A stretch of 64,000 nt of DNA from Kuschelorhynchus macadamiae (taxonomy: Eukaryota; Arthropoda; Insecta; Coleoptera; Curculionidae). A model generated the notes under the pieces. It did no database searches, had not been told where the DNA came from, and saw nothing but the letters and a program-made list of their open reading frames with translations. The position numbers and the translations under genes are program-made. Positions 42,022 through 53,591 of the stretch are shown piece by piece. Location: the NCBI GenBank assembly GCA_030620095.1, contig JAUTXW010005206.1, positions 310,001-374,000 on the forward strand, read 5' to 3'. Every line of letters begins with the position of its first letter. The first letter of the stretch is position 1.

Positions 42022-43534
42022 CCGTACTGAGACAAAAGTTTTTTTTTCTCACTGTATACCTAAAAAACTTTGTTGAAGCTCAGCTTAATCCACTTTTAAT
42101 AGAATACTTTTTGACATTTAAGCGTAATTGTTATAAATAAAATATAATTTTTTAATAAAATATATTACTCTTTTAAAAACACAAAAAGTGCCTTACCTAA
42201 TACCTCTATGGTTAAGTAAGACAAACGATTAACTGCTTGAAACTTAAAACCAAAAAAAAATATTTTGCGACATGACAAACTTCAGCTAAAACTAACTTAA
42301 GTATTAGAAGTATTAAGTATAACTTAAACTACTAAACATTCGAATATGGAATTGAAATTTCGAAACTAGTTAAACAAGCAAATAAACATCTATCGAATAA
42401 TAATTGACTTAAAATGCCCGCTATAGGCTCGGGCAAAACATTAACTACGACACGTGATCTATTCGGAATATTAGAAAATAGTAAGCAGTTGTCTGTTTTG
42501 GAGTTGTTTCCCAAAAAAAGATATTTTACATTCACTTGCTTGCAATATTTTAATAATTTTACCAACATAATATACGGTTTTGGGAAATTTTACAAAAAAA
42601 AAAGTTTCCTTCAACCATTTATCGATAATTTTTAAAAAATGTCCTCTTTAGGTTCACATGATTCACTTTCGGGCCAAACCTTATACTCCCCGTCTGCGAC
42701 TCGGCTTGTGACACTATCTTTTCTGACTCCTGCGCTTTTTGTTTTTTATTGCTTTCGGTTCATTTTTCAAAGCCTTGATATTTTTAATTACACTCTGGAT
42801 TTATTTTCTTTATTTATTCCTCTATTATTTTATATTTTTCAGGTGTTTCAGTTGTAAATCTACTTTCTCCTCTTTCTCTACCTTTTCGCATTTGTGTCCT
42901 TGGTTATTCCTTTGGATATTTTCTAATCATTTCAGGTGTAATAAATATATATAAACTATTAATTGGATGTGTTTTTTATTATCCAGTTTTCTTATAGCTT
43001 TCTAGCAACTAGTTGTACGTAATCTGGATTATTTCTCTTTTTTTTTCGTACCGAACCAATGGTTGAAATTTTATATTAAACGTTTCTGGTGCTCTACTTA
43101 TTGAAAATGTTCTAAAAGGCATCTAAAATAATAAAGATGCGATCTTAACAATGATAAAAAGTGAGACAGTCTCACTTAATAATGGTATTTAATGACTAGT
43201 TAGTACTTTCCCACCGCTAATTTTTAACAGATTTTACCAGGCATGTAAACCACAAAGAGGCAAATTTATGGTATTGAGTTATGTTAAGACACCAAAAAAA
43301 CTACCTAGTTCATGCAAGAAAGTGATGTAGTTGAACATAAATTTAATATGATAAAATAAAATTTCTTTTCTTGAAATCAATATATTATCCTTATCCGTTA
43401 TTGACAATAAATAACTGCGACATTAACAGATAACTGGCCAGACAACTAACACTTCACAAAAGTAATCTCCTACAGATGGTGCAGTTTAATTATAGTGGAA
43501 AATTAAAAAATATTTGCCTGGTCTCACTTAGTAC
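42022..43534 (-). mobile_element. Pogo/Tigger-like transposon, right-arm copy, internally deleted
   Basis: Mirror of 33385-35548. GTCTCACTTAGTAC at 43521-43534 is intact. The other end at about 42022 is degraded to GTACTGAGACAAAAG. The transposase interval corresponding to left-arm bases about 33898-34797 is missing (TTTTCTTATAGCTTTCTAGC joins to AACTAGTTGTACG near 43010). About 240 bp near 42050-42290 has no left-arm counterpart. A non-autonomous derivative. Confidence 0.75.
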
Positions 43535-44689
43535 AGCGTATCACCTAGTACACACCTCTCCCCACTCTCTCTTATAATCAAGGCCGTTCCTGGAATAGAT
43601 GCCGTGGGCTTCCAAGAATTATTGTGACTCCCCCTGTTTTAATTGCATGAATTTATAAAATATGCAATCATTTTGCTTAGTATTAAAAATGCAATATTTT
43701 GTATAATAACAAAATATTGCATTTTTAATACTTAAGGTACAACGGGGTAATGGATATGCTGGGTAAGCAAAACTCATGAGTCAAAAAAAAATACTTAAAA
43801 TAGTATCTAGACTGCCACTTTTCGGAAAAAAATATGAACAACCTTGACCCGCTATGTGAATAGGTTATTAGTTTTAAATTCTGCTTTAATCTCTAAATCT
43901 GTTGAAATTATTACCTGTGGTGTAACAATATCGGTTTCTCAGGAACGATTCTCCAGCTTCCAAAAATGGCGACAAATATGCCAGGGAGCTGAAGTTATAA
44001 CATCCTCTTACTACGTCCAAAAATTGAAAGAAAAAAAAAGTGCAAGAATGTCTTGTAAAAAAAGATACTTCTGAAAGGCAAAAAATTAATTATAGCGTAA
44101 AGTAGCAATTATATAGTGCAACTAAGTCGGTTTAATTAGAGTTAAATTAAGGAATACAAAATGCTTTAATATCGTGTAACTCCACATTTGTTATTGATTG
44201 AACTTTCCTGCATGGGCATACTCAGAATCAAATTATCTATCTCCACTTAGTGCAAGGCATCTCACAACCAAAGAGTATGTATTATAAAGAGGTGACATCC
44301 GTCAAAACATCACACAATTTTTACATCGGTTCTTATTGACCTTTAACCTTTAACTTGGAGTTGCACTATTTCCGGTTGTTACGCCATTTCAGCAGAAACT
44401 ATGTTCCTACTAAATTATTGTATTTTACTTGTAAGAATAATAAGTTTATTACGCTTTTAATGTTTAGGAGATTAAATGATAAAAACAACTATTTTGTTAA
44501 AAAATCAAATTTGCAATACATATTTACTATGCGAATTTATAACAAGTTATCACACACAACCTTATCATTTCTTAATAAGTTTAAGAACATGACATTTACC
44601 AACACACATAAATATTATATCAAGATATAAAGAAGTCTGTTTGCAATAATAAACACTAGATATAATACGTATCAGACTCAGTACTTTGA
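43535..44689. other. Unassigned right-arm sequence
   Basis: Mirror of about 31720-33384 minus the left-only part. It contains a local GCAATATTTTGTATAATAAC inverted repeat near 43690-43730, where ATTAAAAATGCAATATTTTG is followed by its reverse complement. Confidence 0.5.
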
Positions 44690-44840
44690 ACTCTTAGGGC
44701 CAGTTTCCCAATATGTGGTGAGCAAAAAGTCTGGGTTAGTAGATATAGATTCAATTAAAAATTCCCCTTCTCAACTATAGAAACTATAGTAAATAACCAT
44801 AACCCAATGGTAACCGCATATCGTGAAACTGGGCTTTAGC
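44690..44840. mobile_element. MITE, right-arm copy
   Basis: Mirror of 31573-31716, with TAGGGCCAGTTTCCCAATAT at one end and GTGAAACTGGGCTTTAG at the other. Confidence 0.65.
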
Positions 44841-45069
44841 AGCCAAGTATTCAGTCACGTAACACTATAATACTAAAAAGCTGTGGCTCCATATACGCAT
44901 TAGCAGAACCCAAGAGAACTCATATTTATTTAATAAATAAGGTCAAAATGGTAAAAGTTCGAATTTAATAATTTTGTTTTCTAATGTAATATCGTTTCAG
45001 CTGAACAATTCATACCATTCAACTAGGTAATTTTATATAAAAAATGTTGGTTTAATAAGTAATATGTTT

Positions 45070-45560
45070 CAAAAAACTACTTATCCAGTCGACTTCAAAC
45101 TTTGGAAAAAATGAAAGGTCATATGGGTCATGCCTGGTAATATTCTGGCGACAATCCAATCTGGTGGAACAAAATGGCGGCCTAGTGAAATGTTATAAAA
45201 ATTGTGAATAAAAAGCTAATTATCTAGTTTACCTCAAATTTTGCAAATAATCAAATGTTACATAAATAAGCAGGTAACATTGGTACGAAACAAAACGGCG
45301 GTTTAGCAAAATAAGCCTGATGTACTACTTATTAGATTAAATGGAATTTTACCGAATATTTAAACATTTAATTAAACCGCCATTTTATTTTGCAATTTGG
45401 TATTCGCACTTAAATTTTATCACTGTATCCCTATTTCACATTTGACTTTTGTACAATATTTTAAGTCAATTGGATAAATAGTTTTTTGGGACTGAATTTA
45501 TGAACATTTTATTAGGCGGCCATTTTGTTTCGCCATAATAACTTCACACCAAAATATATA
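45070..45560. repeat. ATGGCGG foldback repeat, right-arm copy
   Basis: Mirror of 30855-31340: AAAATGGCGGCCTAG at about 45173, AAACGGCGGTTTAG at about 45293, then inverted CCGCCATTTTATTTTG at about 45378 and GCGGCCATTTTGTTTCG at about 45515. Confidence 0.65.
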
Positions 45561-45569
45561 TATAGAGAA

Positions 45570-46010
45570 AGTGGGAGCGCGGGTAAATGAACAATTTTAT
45601 CGATTTCCAGCTGTTCTAGAACTACTCTAGCTTTATGTGGACGAGTATTGTCAACCAAGAATCTAAAATTTGGTTCTAGGTTTCAAGGATACTGTGTCAT
45701 AAAATTGTGTACGATGTCTCTTGCATAAATGTCACCGGTCATTGTACGTTCACAGATATACAACTCTGTTCGACCTTTATTTGACAGTATCTGTCATTTA
45801 CCCCTTAAATTTGGCCGTCTCCATACTGAACCTCTGGCACTATGAAAACAAAAACGGGTCTCATCAGTAAACATCACAGTGTTCCACTTATTAGCGTAGT
45901 GTAATCGTTCTTCGCACCAAAGTAAACGATAAGCTCTAGGGATTTCTGTTAGTGGAAGACGTCTTAAATGTCTGAAGCAGTGCCGACCTATTTCGTTTAA
46001 ACGTCTTATG
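45570..46010 (-). pseudogene. Tc1-like transposase fragment, right-arm copy
   Basis: Mirror of 30420-30850 and the same two catalytic blocks. The first block reads TDETRFCFHSA here, closer to the Tc1 consensus than the left copy's TDEIRFC. Extra sequence around 45970-46000 (GAAGCAGTGCCGACCTATTT), which is absent from the left arm, resembles the GRHC.RHLR region of Tc1 transposases, so the left arm has a small deletion. Confidence 0.8.
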
Positions 46011-46165
46011 ACAAAACGATTGGATCAGCGGATACTCGGTGGAAATCCATAAAGATATTATGTAAAATGTAAAAACACAACTATTTTTTACAAATGCTTC
46101 CACTATATTTGTTTCACAACACGTAAAATGTCTCGCTACACAGTAGCTTCGGACTCAAATAAAGT
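46010..46165 (-). repeat. Penelope-like pseudo-LTR, right-arm copy
   Basis: Mirror of 30270-30420, with TGTAGCGAGACATTTTACGT on the minus strand (GAAAC is GAGAC here). Confidence 0.55.
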
Positions 46166-46424
46166 GGCCGATAGGCCACGGCAGGACACTGGGACGAATC
46201 CCGGTGGGCCGCTGGCTGGTCTGGCGGGTCGCAACTGATAAACAGAATTAAAAGTAATATAACTAGGTGTACTACGATTCAGAAATTTTCACAATATAAA
46301 AAAATTGGAATTTTTAAGTGTTAGACTTAAACTAAACTACCTAAAGTATTAAAATGTATTTAACAGAGGTATTTTTGAGTTCTACCTTGTAGTTTAACTA
46401 ACAATTTGAACCATTGAGCTTATT

Positions 46425-46690
46425 TATTTCTAGACTCCAGTATATTCAATTTACCTCCTCCTTTTCTTTTCCTTTCTTTGAGTAAAATTTTAAAATTTCT
46501 ATGACCAGTCTCAATTAAGTAGTTTGCATAATTAGAATGAGTATTTCTTTTGATGAAACATAGTTTTAGTCTTTTCTTTTACCAACATATTTGCCTGTTT
46601 GAGCTATATACGTTTTGTCACAATCTCCACAGTTTAACTGGTACACACCTGATTGTTCAAGATTTTTTTTTAATGTTCTTACTTAAAGAA
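46425..46690 (-). pseudogene. Penelope-like GIY-YIG endonuclease, right-arm copy
   Basis: Mirror of 26990-27262. The block reads VYQLNCGDCDKTYIAQTGKY in this copy, nearer to the PLE consensus than the left arm's AYQLDCGDC, with the same KLNILESLEIN end. The G-to-A change in Y-I-A-Q is shared, so it predates the duplication. Confidence 0.75.
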
Positions 46691-47181
46691 TTATTAGTTT
46701 TATATGTTATCCTAATATCTAAAACCTTAAGAAATTTACCAGTTTTAGAGCTGGAATTACCTATATGTAGGATATAACTTTGTATGTTATTTTTTCTTTA
46801 TTATTCGGATTAATCTTATTTATGGATTTTTTATATGACGGTTTTGTTGTTTGTTAATTTGGTCTTCTAGAGTGTCCAAAAATATTGGAGCAAGTCAGGA
46901 GCTGAATGGATTACCCATAAATAAATCTTCTGTGTTCCTATAAAGTTTTGTATTAAATTCGAAGTAGTTTTGTTCTACACATTCGGTAAGTACATTTTTT
47001 TTTTGTTTTTCGACACCATTAACTCATTTTTTGTTTAAACTGATTTTCTAATAGCTTAATTGGATCTTTAGCAGCAATATAAAAAATAGATTGGTTACGA
47101 GATTAGTTACGCATTATCTGATAAATGAATATTTCTAATTTAATTAAGTCTAAAGGTTTATAATTTGATGTTTTGCTGAAA

Positions 47182-47483
47182 ACTATATGTTTGAATTATA
47201 ATAATAAGTAAGCTCAAGCGTTCAAATTATTTGTTAAACGATCAGGTAGAACTCAACAATTTATCTCTCTTAAATGTCTTTTAATATTTGTACGTAGTTT
47301 AGTTTATGGCTAGTACTTAAAAATTCCCAGATTTTTTATTGTTGAAATTTCCCAATCGTTGTTCGAGATGTAACGTCCGAAGAAAATACTCTGTAGCGAA
47401 ACATTTTACGTGTTTTTAAATAAATATAGTGGAACTATTTGTAAAAAATAGTTACGTTTTTACATTTCATATAATATTATTAT
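47182..47483 (+). repeat. Penelope-like pseudo-LTR segment, right-arm copy
   Basis: Mirror of 26190-26500: GTAGCGAAACATTTTACGTG lies at about 47393-47412. Confidence 0.6.
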
Positions 47484-47631
47484 GAATTTCCACTGAGTAT
47501 CAGTTGACACAATCGTATTGTTAAAAGAAGCGTTAGTGAGCTTTATAACCAACTGATAGGATTTTAAATTATTTTTGAGAGTCGCTGTTCTGGAACCTTG
47601 TGAATTTTTGACAAGTATTCAAAATATAACG

Positions 47632-48253
47632 TTTTTCCAACAAGAAGATTCTATCTCTGGTCTTAATAAATGGCGGAAAATGAAATTCAGGAGGTTCATA
47701 CAACTTCTGTCTAAAAGTAATTCACACTGAACTTTTATTTATATTGGATTACATTGCATTTCGCGAGTTTGAACAGCATATAAAAGAAAAAGTTAACTCG
47801 ATTATTCACAAATACTTCTTAAACAAAAAAAAAAAGAAACATTATTCTCTAATACTTAAAAATAATAAAAATATTTTGTGATATATTTTCTAACCCCTCT
47901 AGTTACAAAAAGGGTTTAAATACAATATTAGTAAACAACATTTCAACAAAAAACTTAGAGTTATTATAGAAGCTTAAACTGAATTAGTCCTTATAAAAAT
48001 TCCTTCAAATATATTTTAAGGTTTAAAACTTAAATAATTTCTTAAAGATTCTAACTAAATCAAATTCGGAAGTTAAATGTATAAAACAAATTAAAAATAA
48101 GTCAAAACATGTTATAAATATTAACAAAACATCAGATTTTCTTAACCCAGACAAATATCATATTTTAAAATATAATGTTACAGAATTTTTTCAACAAAAA
48201 ATTAAGAATTGTATTAAAACCGTAAGAGTTTGTTTGATGATCGAGACATCAGT
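47632..48253 (+). pseudogene. Penelope-like N-terminal remnant, right-arm copy
   Basis: Mirror of 25430-26050 with a few substitutions and indels. Same low-certainty identification as the left copy. Confidence 0.45.
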
Positions 48254-48633
48254 AAGTATACAATTATGAACCTAGGGGCGGGCTTAGCAGGGCATGCAAG
48301 ATGTTCACCGGATGGGGATGCATTCACTCAGGTGCCGCAAGAAAAAAAAAATCAAAATTATTGGAGCTAATTTTTTTTCTTGTATATAAAGCGATTATTA
48401 TTATTTAAACATATTACTCTACGTCGAAACTATTTATTTTTTGAAAAACGGACAAAATTAATATGAGCACAAAGGAAAATGCTCTCTACCAATGCTTACG
48501 AAGAAAATAATAAATAATAGACCAGGTCAGTGCGTACCTCTCTGACTTCGCGGAATCTATTCCCGAATTCAGATTTCGTATTATTTTTTCCGCCAAAGCT
48601 GTTGCCATTCTGAATCTTCTGTTTCGTGCTTTT

Positions 48634-49206
48634 GTGGTGTCAAATGGATAAGTGTGATTTGATTTATCATACAGACTTATTTTTTTGTCATTCTAACAAT
48701 AATTATTCAATTTTTTTACTGTGGTGAGGTTCCTATTATGGTAAGCGCGTAAAATAGCGCTTCAGACGAAAATTTTGCACTTACATCACATAACATTATA
48801 CCACCGTTTGTACGGTGATTATACTCTCGCAATAATAAACATTACCTATTATTTCCTAGTAATGCTTTTAAAATGGAAATTTTAGGCGATACCACAAAAA
48901 AGGATTTCTGTGGCGATACTATTAGGCAATCGGCATAATTCCGTTCGTGCTGAGGGGAGTAAGTTATAACAAATAACATTGAATCATATTAAAAAGTTTA
49001 AAAAGGGGTGGTAATATTTTATAGAATAATTTTGTATTTGTAGTGCTCAGTGACGAATGATGAATGGTTTCAGTCTGTTATTGACCCAGACGTACATTTG
49101 GATTTATAAAATGTAATGTTTATTTTTATTTCGGTAATCATGCAGTATAGCGTCACCTGGCCGATTTGAACAATTTTTGGTACACCTAGCTAGTAGATTT
49201 TGGGGC
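48634..49206. other. Unassigned sequence outside the inverted repeat
   Basis: No motif recognised; A+T-rich. Confidence 0.35.
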
Positions 49207-50085
49207 TCTGATGGCAAATCAGAGGTCACTTTTTTCGGCGACGTTTCGTTGGAAAAAAGAGAAAGAAAGAAAAAGAGGGCGAATTTCACGTTTTCGGGAA
49301 TGTTTCGGAACCGGTAGCTTTTTCGAGCAATCTTGTAGAAAAACAATTCTATTCATTTTAGCAGTAAAAAATCTGTGGGATTATCTTTGTGTTGTTACAA
49401 AACTAATTGTTTTCGGTTCCCGTAGAAAGGATAAACTTATCAGGGGCCCAGTATCGTCGTATACAACATGGCAAAATCGAAGAAAAGAAGACATTAGCTG
49501 GTTTATTAAGAATTTTTTTAAAACCAGATTATGAGTTGAAAGATTTGCCGACTTACCTACAGCTACAACATGAAAAGAGGTTAGCAGTGAAGATTTAGAT
49601 GTGACTCAAAATGCCTCTGATTCTGAAGAGTCAACAACATAGAAAACAGAACAGAAAGATCCTCTGAATCCTCAGTACATGGTATACTCCCATCCAATGA
49701 CCCAGAAGAATGGCCTGAAAATATTTTCACAGAAATTTCCAAACATTTTTGTGCAGAGAAGTCCTGTACAGGAGAAAAGTGTAGTTTTTCTATCAACTCA
49801 CTAACGGCGGCCAAACTCCAAAAACTTGGCTTCTGTATTCCATTAAAAAAAAAACCAGTATTTTGTTTTTGTTGTAAAATCTTTGGCAAAAATCCCGAGG
49901 TTATCAAGCTAGCGGAATCAAACAGTTTGTCTGATTGACGCCATCGGATGACTACGTTAAAAGTCGTGAAACTAGTAATTTCCGAGGTAATTTCCATAAT
50001 GAAAATACTAAATGTTGATCAAATTTAAATAATACGTTCAAAACGCAAACTGCAATTGACAATTCACACTTCAGACTCTGCAAAG
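49207..50085 (+). pseudogene. ZMYM1-type hAT transposase, N-terminal TTF region
   Basis: Plus strand, several frames. INLSGAQYRRIQHGKIEEKK with LLRIFLKPD matches the N-terminal KLSGAEYRK...LL.FLK start of ZMYM1/TTF-type hAT proteins. PSNDPEEWPENIFTEISKHF and KPVFCFCCKIFGKNPE give the DP..WP entry and the CFCCK.F zinc-binding strand of the TTF finger. Stops and frame changes separate them. The transposase continues in the duplicated block. In the family this domain binds transposon ends; this copy is dead. Confidence 0.8.
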
Positions 50086-50341
50086 AACCCTGGTAATTTT
50101 ATTAATACAATATTTGGCAGGACAGTGTCTTGCATCAAGAAGTAACTGTTTAAACCCAACAATGGTAATTTTTTTAAGGCTATAGAAATCTTGGGGAGAT
50201 TTTATTCATATATTTCAGAACATTCGCTGAACCGAATTTGGAAAACCTGCTAATAAACGTATGCTTTGTTATTTGGACCATATAATCTAAAATGAGGTAA
50301 TAAATATGATAGTCCCAAAAATAAGACATCGGATATTAGAG

Positions 50342-50343
<2 letters not shown>

Positions 50344-50393
<50 letters not shown>
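50344..50393. repeat. (TA)n microsatellite in copy 1
   Basis: About 50 bp of TA; the equivalent tract in copy 2 is at 51856-51905. Confidence 0.95.
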
Positions 50394-50397
<4 letters not shown>

Positions 50398-50469
50398 TTC
50401 GAATACTTTTCAATTATTTTATATTGCACGCCAGATGTCACAAGGAGTATATATCAGTAGTGTTCAGGT

Positions 50470-51490
50470 TCGTTTTCTTAAATTCAGTTAATAATATGAA
50501 AAAATTACAAATAAACGAACATTTTGTTAGTTTTTCTCCTGTCACTCTAACAGCAGGTCAGGGTTTATGCGACTTTCTTATTGAGTTTTTAAGAAAATTA
50601 AATGTCAATATTTATGATATGCGTGGCGAAGGTTATGATAATAGTGCAAATATGCGTAGAAAAACAGTGGCATGCAAAAAATAATTGTGGATATAAACCC
50701 TCAAGCATACAGCCTTAATCTAGTCGTTAATGATGCAGCTAGTTTTACCAATGAAACGATAGATAAGAGACGGCATGTTCTTAAACAGTACTTGAAAGAA
50801 TCATCTATAAATTTAACACCTAAGCCAATAAGCAGTACAAGATGGGCTAGAAGAATAGACTCGAACAAACCATTCCTCTATGATTCCAATAAAATATTTG
50901 ATGCTTTAGTCAATATAGCTACAAATTCTTCTTGGGATGCTAACATTTCATATAAAGCAAACTGGTTCAAAATATTGCATTGATTATTTAAACAATTTAA
51001 TTGTTTTTTTCTTTAAATATTCGTTCCGACGAAGAATTTGAACAAACGTTAGTTGAAGTTAATGAACTCGTTTTAGATTTGAACATTGAACCAACTTTTT
51101 CGTCAGTTTAAATAAGGTATTGATGACGTCGTTCTGGACCCAAAAGTGAATTTCAAAACAATTTTTGTTTCTCTTATTGGATCAAACATTATCAGCGTTT
51201 GAAAAATTTGAAGAGATTCAGATATTCATACTTTTGGCGTCTTAAATAATATCCATCATTATTCTGATGATTTATTATTTTGAAATGCTATAAAACTTGA
51301 TGATACCTCTAGAAGAAAATCCGATATAAATTGTTTGGACGTATTTAATGAATGGTATAAAAATTACTTCAAATAAAGTTGATGGGACATTTAAAAACAT
51401 GTTTAAAAAACACCGATTTTTTCCTGAACTTGAACAACCATTAAAAAATAGATAATTTTCAGTACATCTTATTACTCCTGTATAGTAAAC
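50470..51490 (+). pseudogene. hAT transposase middle region (DUF4371-like), copy 1
   Basis: Frame one has TAGQGLCDFLIEFLRKLNVN and IYDMRGEGYDNSANM, the block with R.(Q/E)GYD...NM of ZMYM1-type hAT proteins. After a frame change at the A-rich GCAAAAAATAATT (about 50673) it continues INPQAYSLNLVVNDAASF, where the usual PC.(A/S)HSL Cys-His segment has been lost. Then come TPKPISSTRWARRIDS and a helical region. The C-terminal part after 50983 has several stops. Confidence 0.85.
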
Positions 51491-51853
51491 ACCAGTCACT
51501 TTTCAAAACTTTTTTTATTGACCAAAGAAAAGTAATTAATCCGGCTATCGCACAACGTGTTTAGTTTTCAAATACAGGGTGTTAACGCCACGTAGATAAC
51601 CCTGGTAATTTTATTAATACAATATTTGGCAGGACAGTGTCTTGCATCAAGAAGTAACTGTTTAAACCCAACAATGGTAATTTTTTTAAGGCTATAGAAA
51701 TCTTGGGGAGATTTTATTCATATATTTCAGAACATTCGCTGAACCGAATTTGGAAAACCTGCTAATAAACGTATGCTTTGTTATTTGGACCATATAATCT
51801 AAAATGAGGTAATAAATATGATAGTCCCAAAAATAAGACATCGGATATTAGAG

Positions 51854-51855
<2 letters not shown>

Positions 51856-51905
<50 letters not shown>
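51856..51905. repeat. (TA)n microsatellite in copy 2
   Basis: Length almost equal to that in copy 1, although such tracts mutate fast; this supports a recent duplication. Confidence 0.95.
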
Positions 51906-51909
<4 letters not shown>

Positions 51910-51981
51910 TTCGAATACTTTTCAATTATTTTATATTGCACGCCAGATGTCACAAGGAGTATATATCAGTAGTGTTCAGGT

Positions 51982-53005
51982 TCGTTTTCTTAAATTCAGT
52001 TAATAATATGAAAAAATTACAAATAAACGAACATTTTGTTAGTTTTTCTCCTGTCACTCTAACAGCAGGTCAGGGTTTATGCGACTTTCTTATTGAGTTT
52101 TTAAGAAAATTAAATGTCAATATTTATGATATGCGTGGCGAAGGTTTTGATAATAGTGCAAATATGCGTAGAAAAACAGTGGCATGCAAAAAATAATTGT
52201 GGATATAAACCCTCAAGCATACAGCCTTAATCTAGTCGTTAACGATGCAGCTAGTTTTACCAATGAAACGATAGATAAGAGACGGCATGTTCTTAAACAG
52301 TACTTGAAAGAATCATCTATAAATTTAACACCTAAGCCAATAAGCAGTACAAGATGGGCTAGAAGAATAGACTCGAACAAACCATTCCTCTATGATTCCA
52401 ATAAAATATTTGATGCTTTAGTCAATATAGCTACAAATTCTTCTTGGGATGCTAACATTTCATATAAAGCAAACTGGTTCAAAATATTGCATTGATTATT
52501 TAAACAATTTAATTGTTTTTTTCTTTAAATATTCGTTCCGACGAAGAATTTGAACAAACGTTAGTTGAAGTTAATGAACTCGTTTTAGATTTGAACATTG
52601 AACCAACTTTTTCGTCAGTTTAAATAAGGTATTGATGACGTCGTTCTGGACCCAAAAGTGAATTGCAAAACAATTTTTGTTTCTCTTATTGGATCAAACA
52701 TTATCAGCGTTTGAAAAATTTGAAGAGATTCAGATATTCATACTTTTGGCGTCTTAAATAATATCCATCATTATTCTGATGATGATTTATTATTTTGAAA
52801 TGCTATAAAACTTGATGATACCTCTAGAAGAAAATCCGATATAAATTGTTTGGACGTATTTAATGAATGGTATAAAAATTACTTCAAATAAAGTTGATGG
52901 GACATTTAAAAACATGTTAAAAAAACACCGATTTTTTCCTGAACTTGAACAACCATTAAAAAATAGATAATTTTCAGTACATCTTATTACTCCTGTATAG
53001 TAAAC
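51982..53005 (+). pseudogene. hAT transposase middle region, copy 2
   Basis: Same coding blocks, same frame break and same lost Cys-His segment as copy 1, so the damage was present before duplication. The GEGYD motif reads GEGFD here. Confidence 0.85.
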
Positions 53006-53113
53006 ACCAGTCACTTTTCAAAACTTTTTTTATTGACCAGAGAAAAGTAATTAATCCGGCTATCGCACAACGTGTTTAGTTTTCAAATACAGGGTGTTAA
53101 CGGCACGTAGATA

Positions 53114-53591
53114 CGGATGAGGGTAATTCTTCAACTTATTCAATGACCGAAAGTTCATATAAATATGTCTCCGCAAATATTTCGTTTCGGAGATACAGGG
53201 TGTTGAATTTGAAATTATATTTTTGATTTTTTTAAATAAATTTTGCAAAAAATAAAATGTTTGTACAAAATTACGCTATTACTATTTATTTTAATTTACC
53301 CTAATTTTTTCGACAGTTCACTTTTAGGATTTTTTACGGGTGAACCTAATTTTTATACCGTTTCTAAGCAAAAAATTCTACTTGTTAAAAACGCTAGAGT
53401 TAACAGTTTTCGAGAAATTTGCAAATTTCTGCGTCGATGTAGGTTACCCAGTCCCTTATAAGCTAGATGAAGCTGAAAACATTACAAAAACTGAGTATGT
53501 GAGATGTCGTTAAAATAAACAACTTTTTTTTTATAAAGGTGTATTGAAAAATGATTCTTTTTTGGGTTACAGTGTTTCAAAAATTTTAAAT
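53114..53591. other. Sequence with repeated TACAGGGTGTT motif
   Basis: AATACAGGGTGTTAACG (53087) and GATACAGGGTGTTGAATTTG (about 53191) lie 105 bp apart. They resemble ends of insect mariner-like elements. No coding similarity. Confidence 0.45.

Larger units (their letters stand above)
40938..48633 (-). repeat. Giant inverted repeat, right arm
   Basis: Reverse-complement copy of the left arm. It reads, from the axis outward: satellite flank, 144-bp satellite, small ORF, pogo element, MITE, foldback repeat, Tc1, PLE pseudo-LTR, PLE endonuclease, PLE N-terminal remnant, candidate exon. It ends at 48633, where CTTCTGTTTCGTGCTTTT leaves the homology. It lacks the 2.77-kb and 0.58-kb left-only segments and part of the pogo transposase. 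Confidence 0.9.
50086..51597 (+). repeat. 1.51-kb tandem segmental duplication, copy 1
   Basis: AACCCTGGTAATTTTATTAA begins at 50086 and again at 51598, so the unit is 1512 bp. The two copies are almost identical; visible differences include TATGAT/TTTGAT near 50635, GAATTTC/GAATTGC near 51152 and a 3-bp GAT insertion in copy 2. The unit holds the middle of a ZMYM1-type hAT transposase and a (TA)n tract. The junction is GTAGATA then ACCCTGG. Confidence 0.95.
51598..53113 (+). repeat. 1.51-kb tandem segmental duplication, copy 2
   Basis: Second unit of the direct duplication. It ends at 53113, where copy 1 had already rejoined the start of the unit; beyond it lies new sequence (CGGATGAGGG). 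Confidence 0.95.

Noticed and set aside
49581..49997. 138-codon minus-strand frame
   Set aside because: It is antisense to the TTF zinc region (CFCCK) of the hAT transposase.
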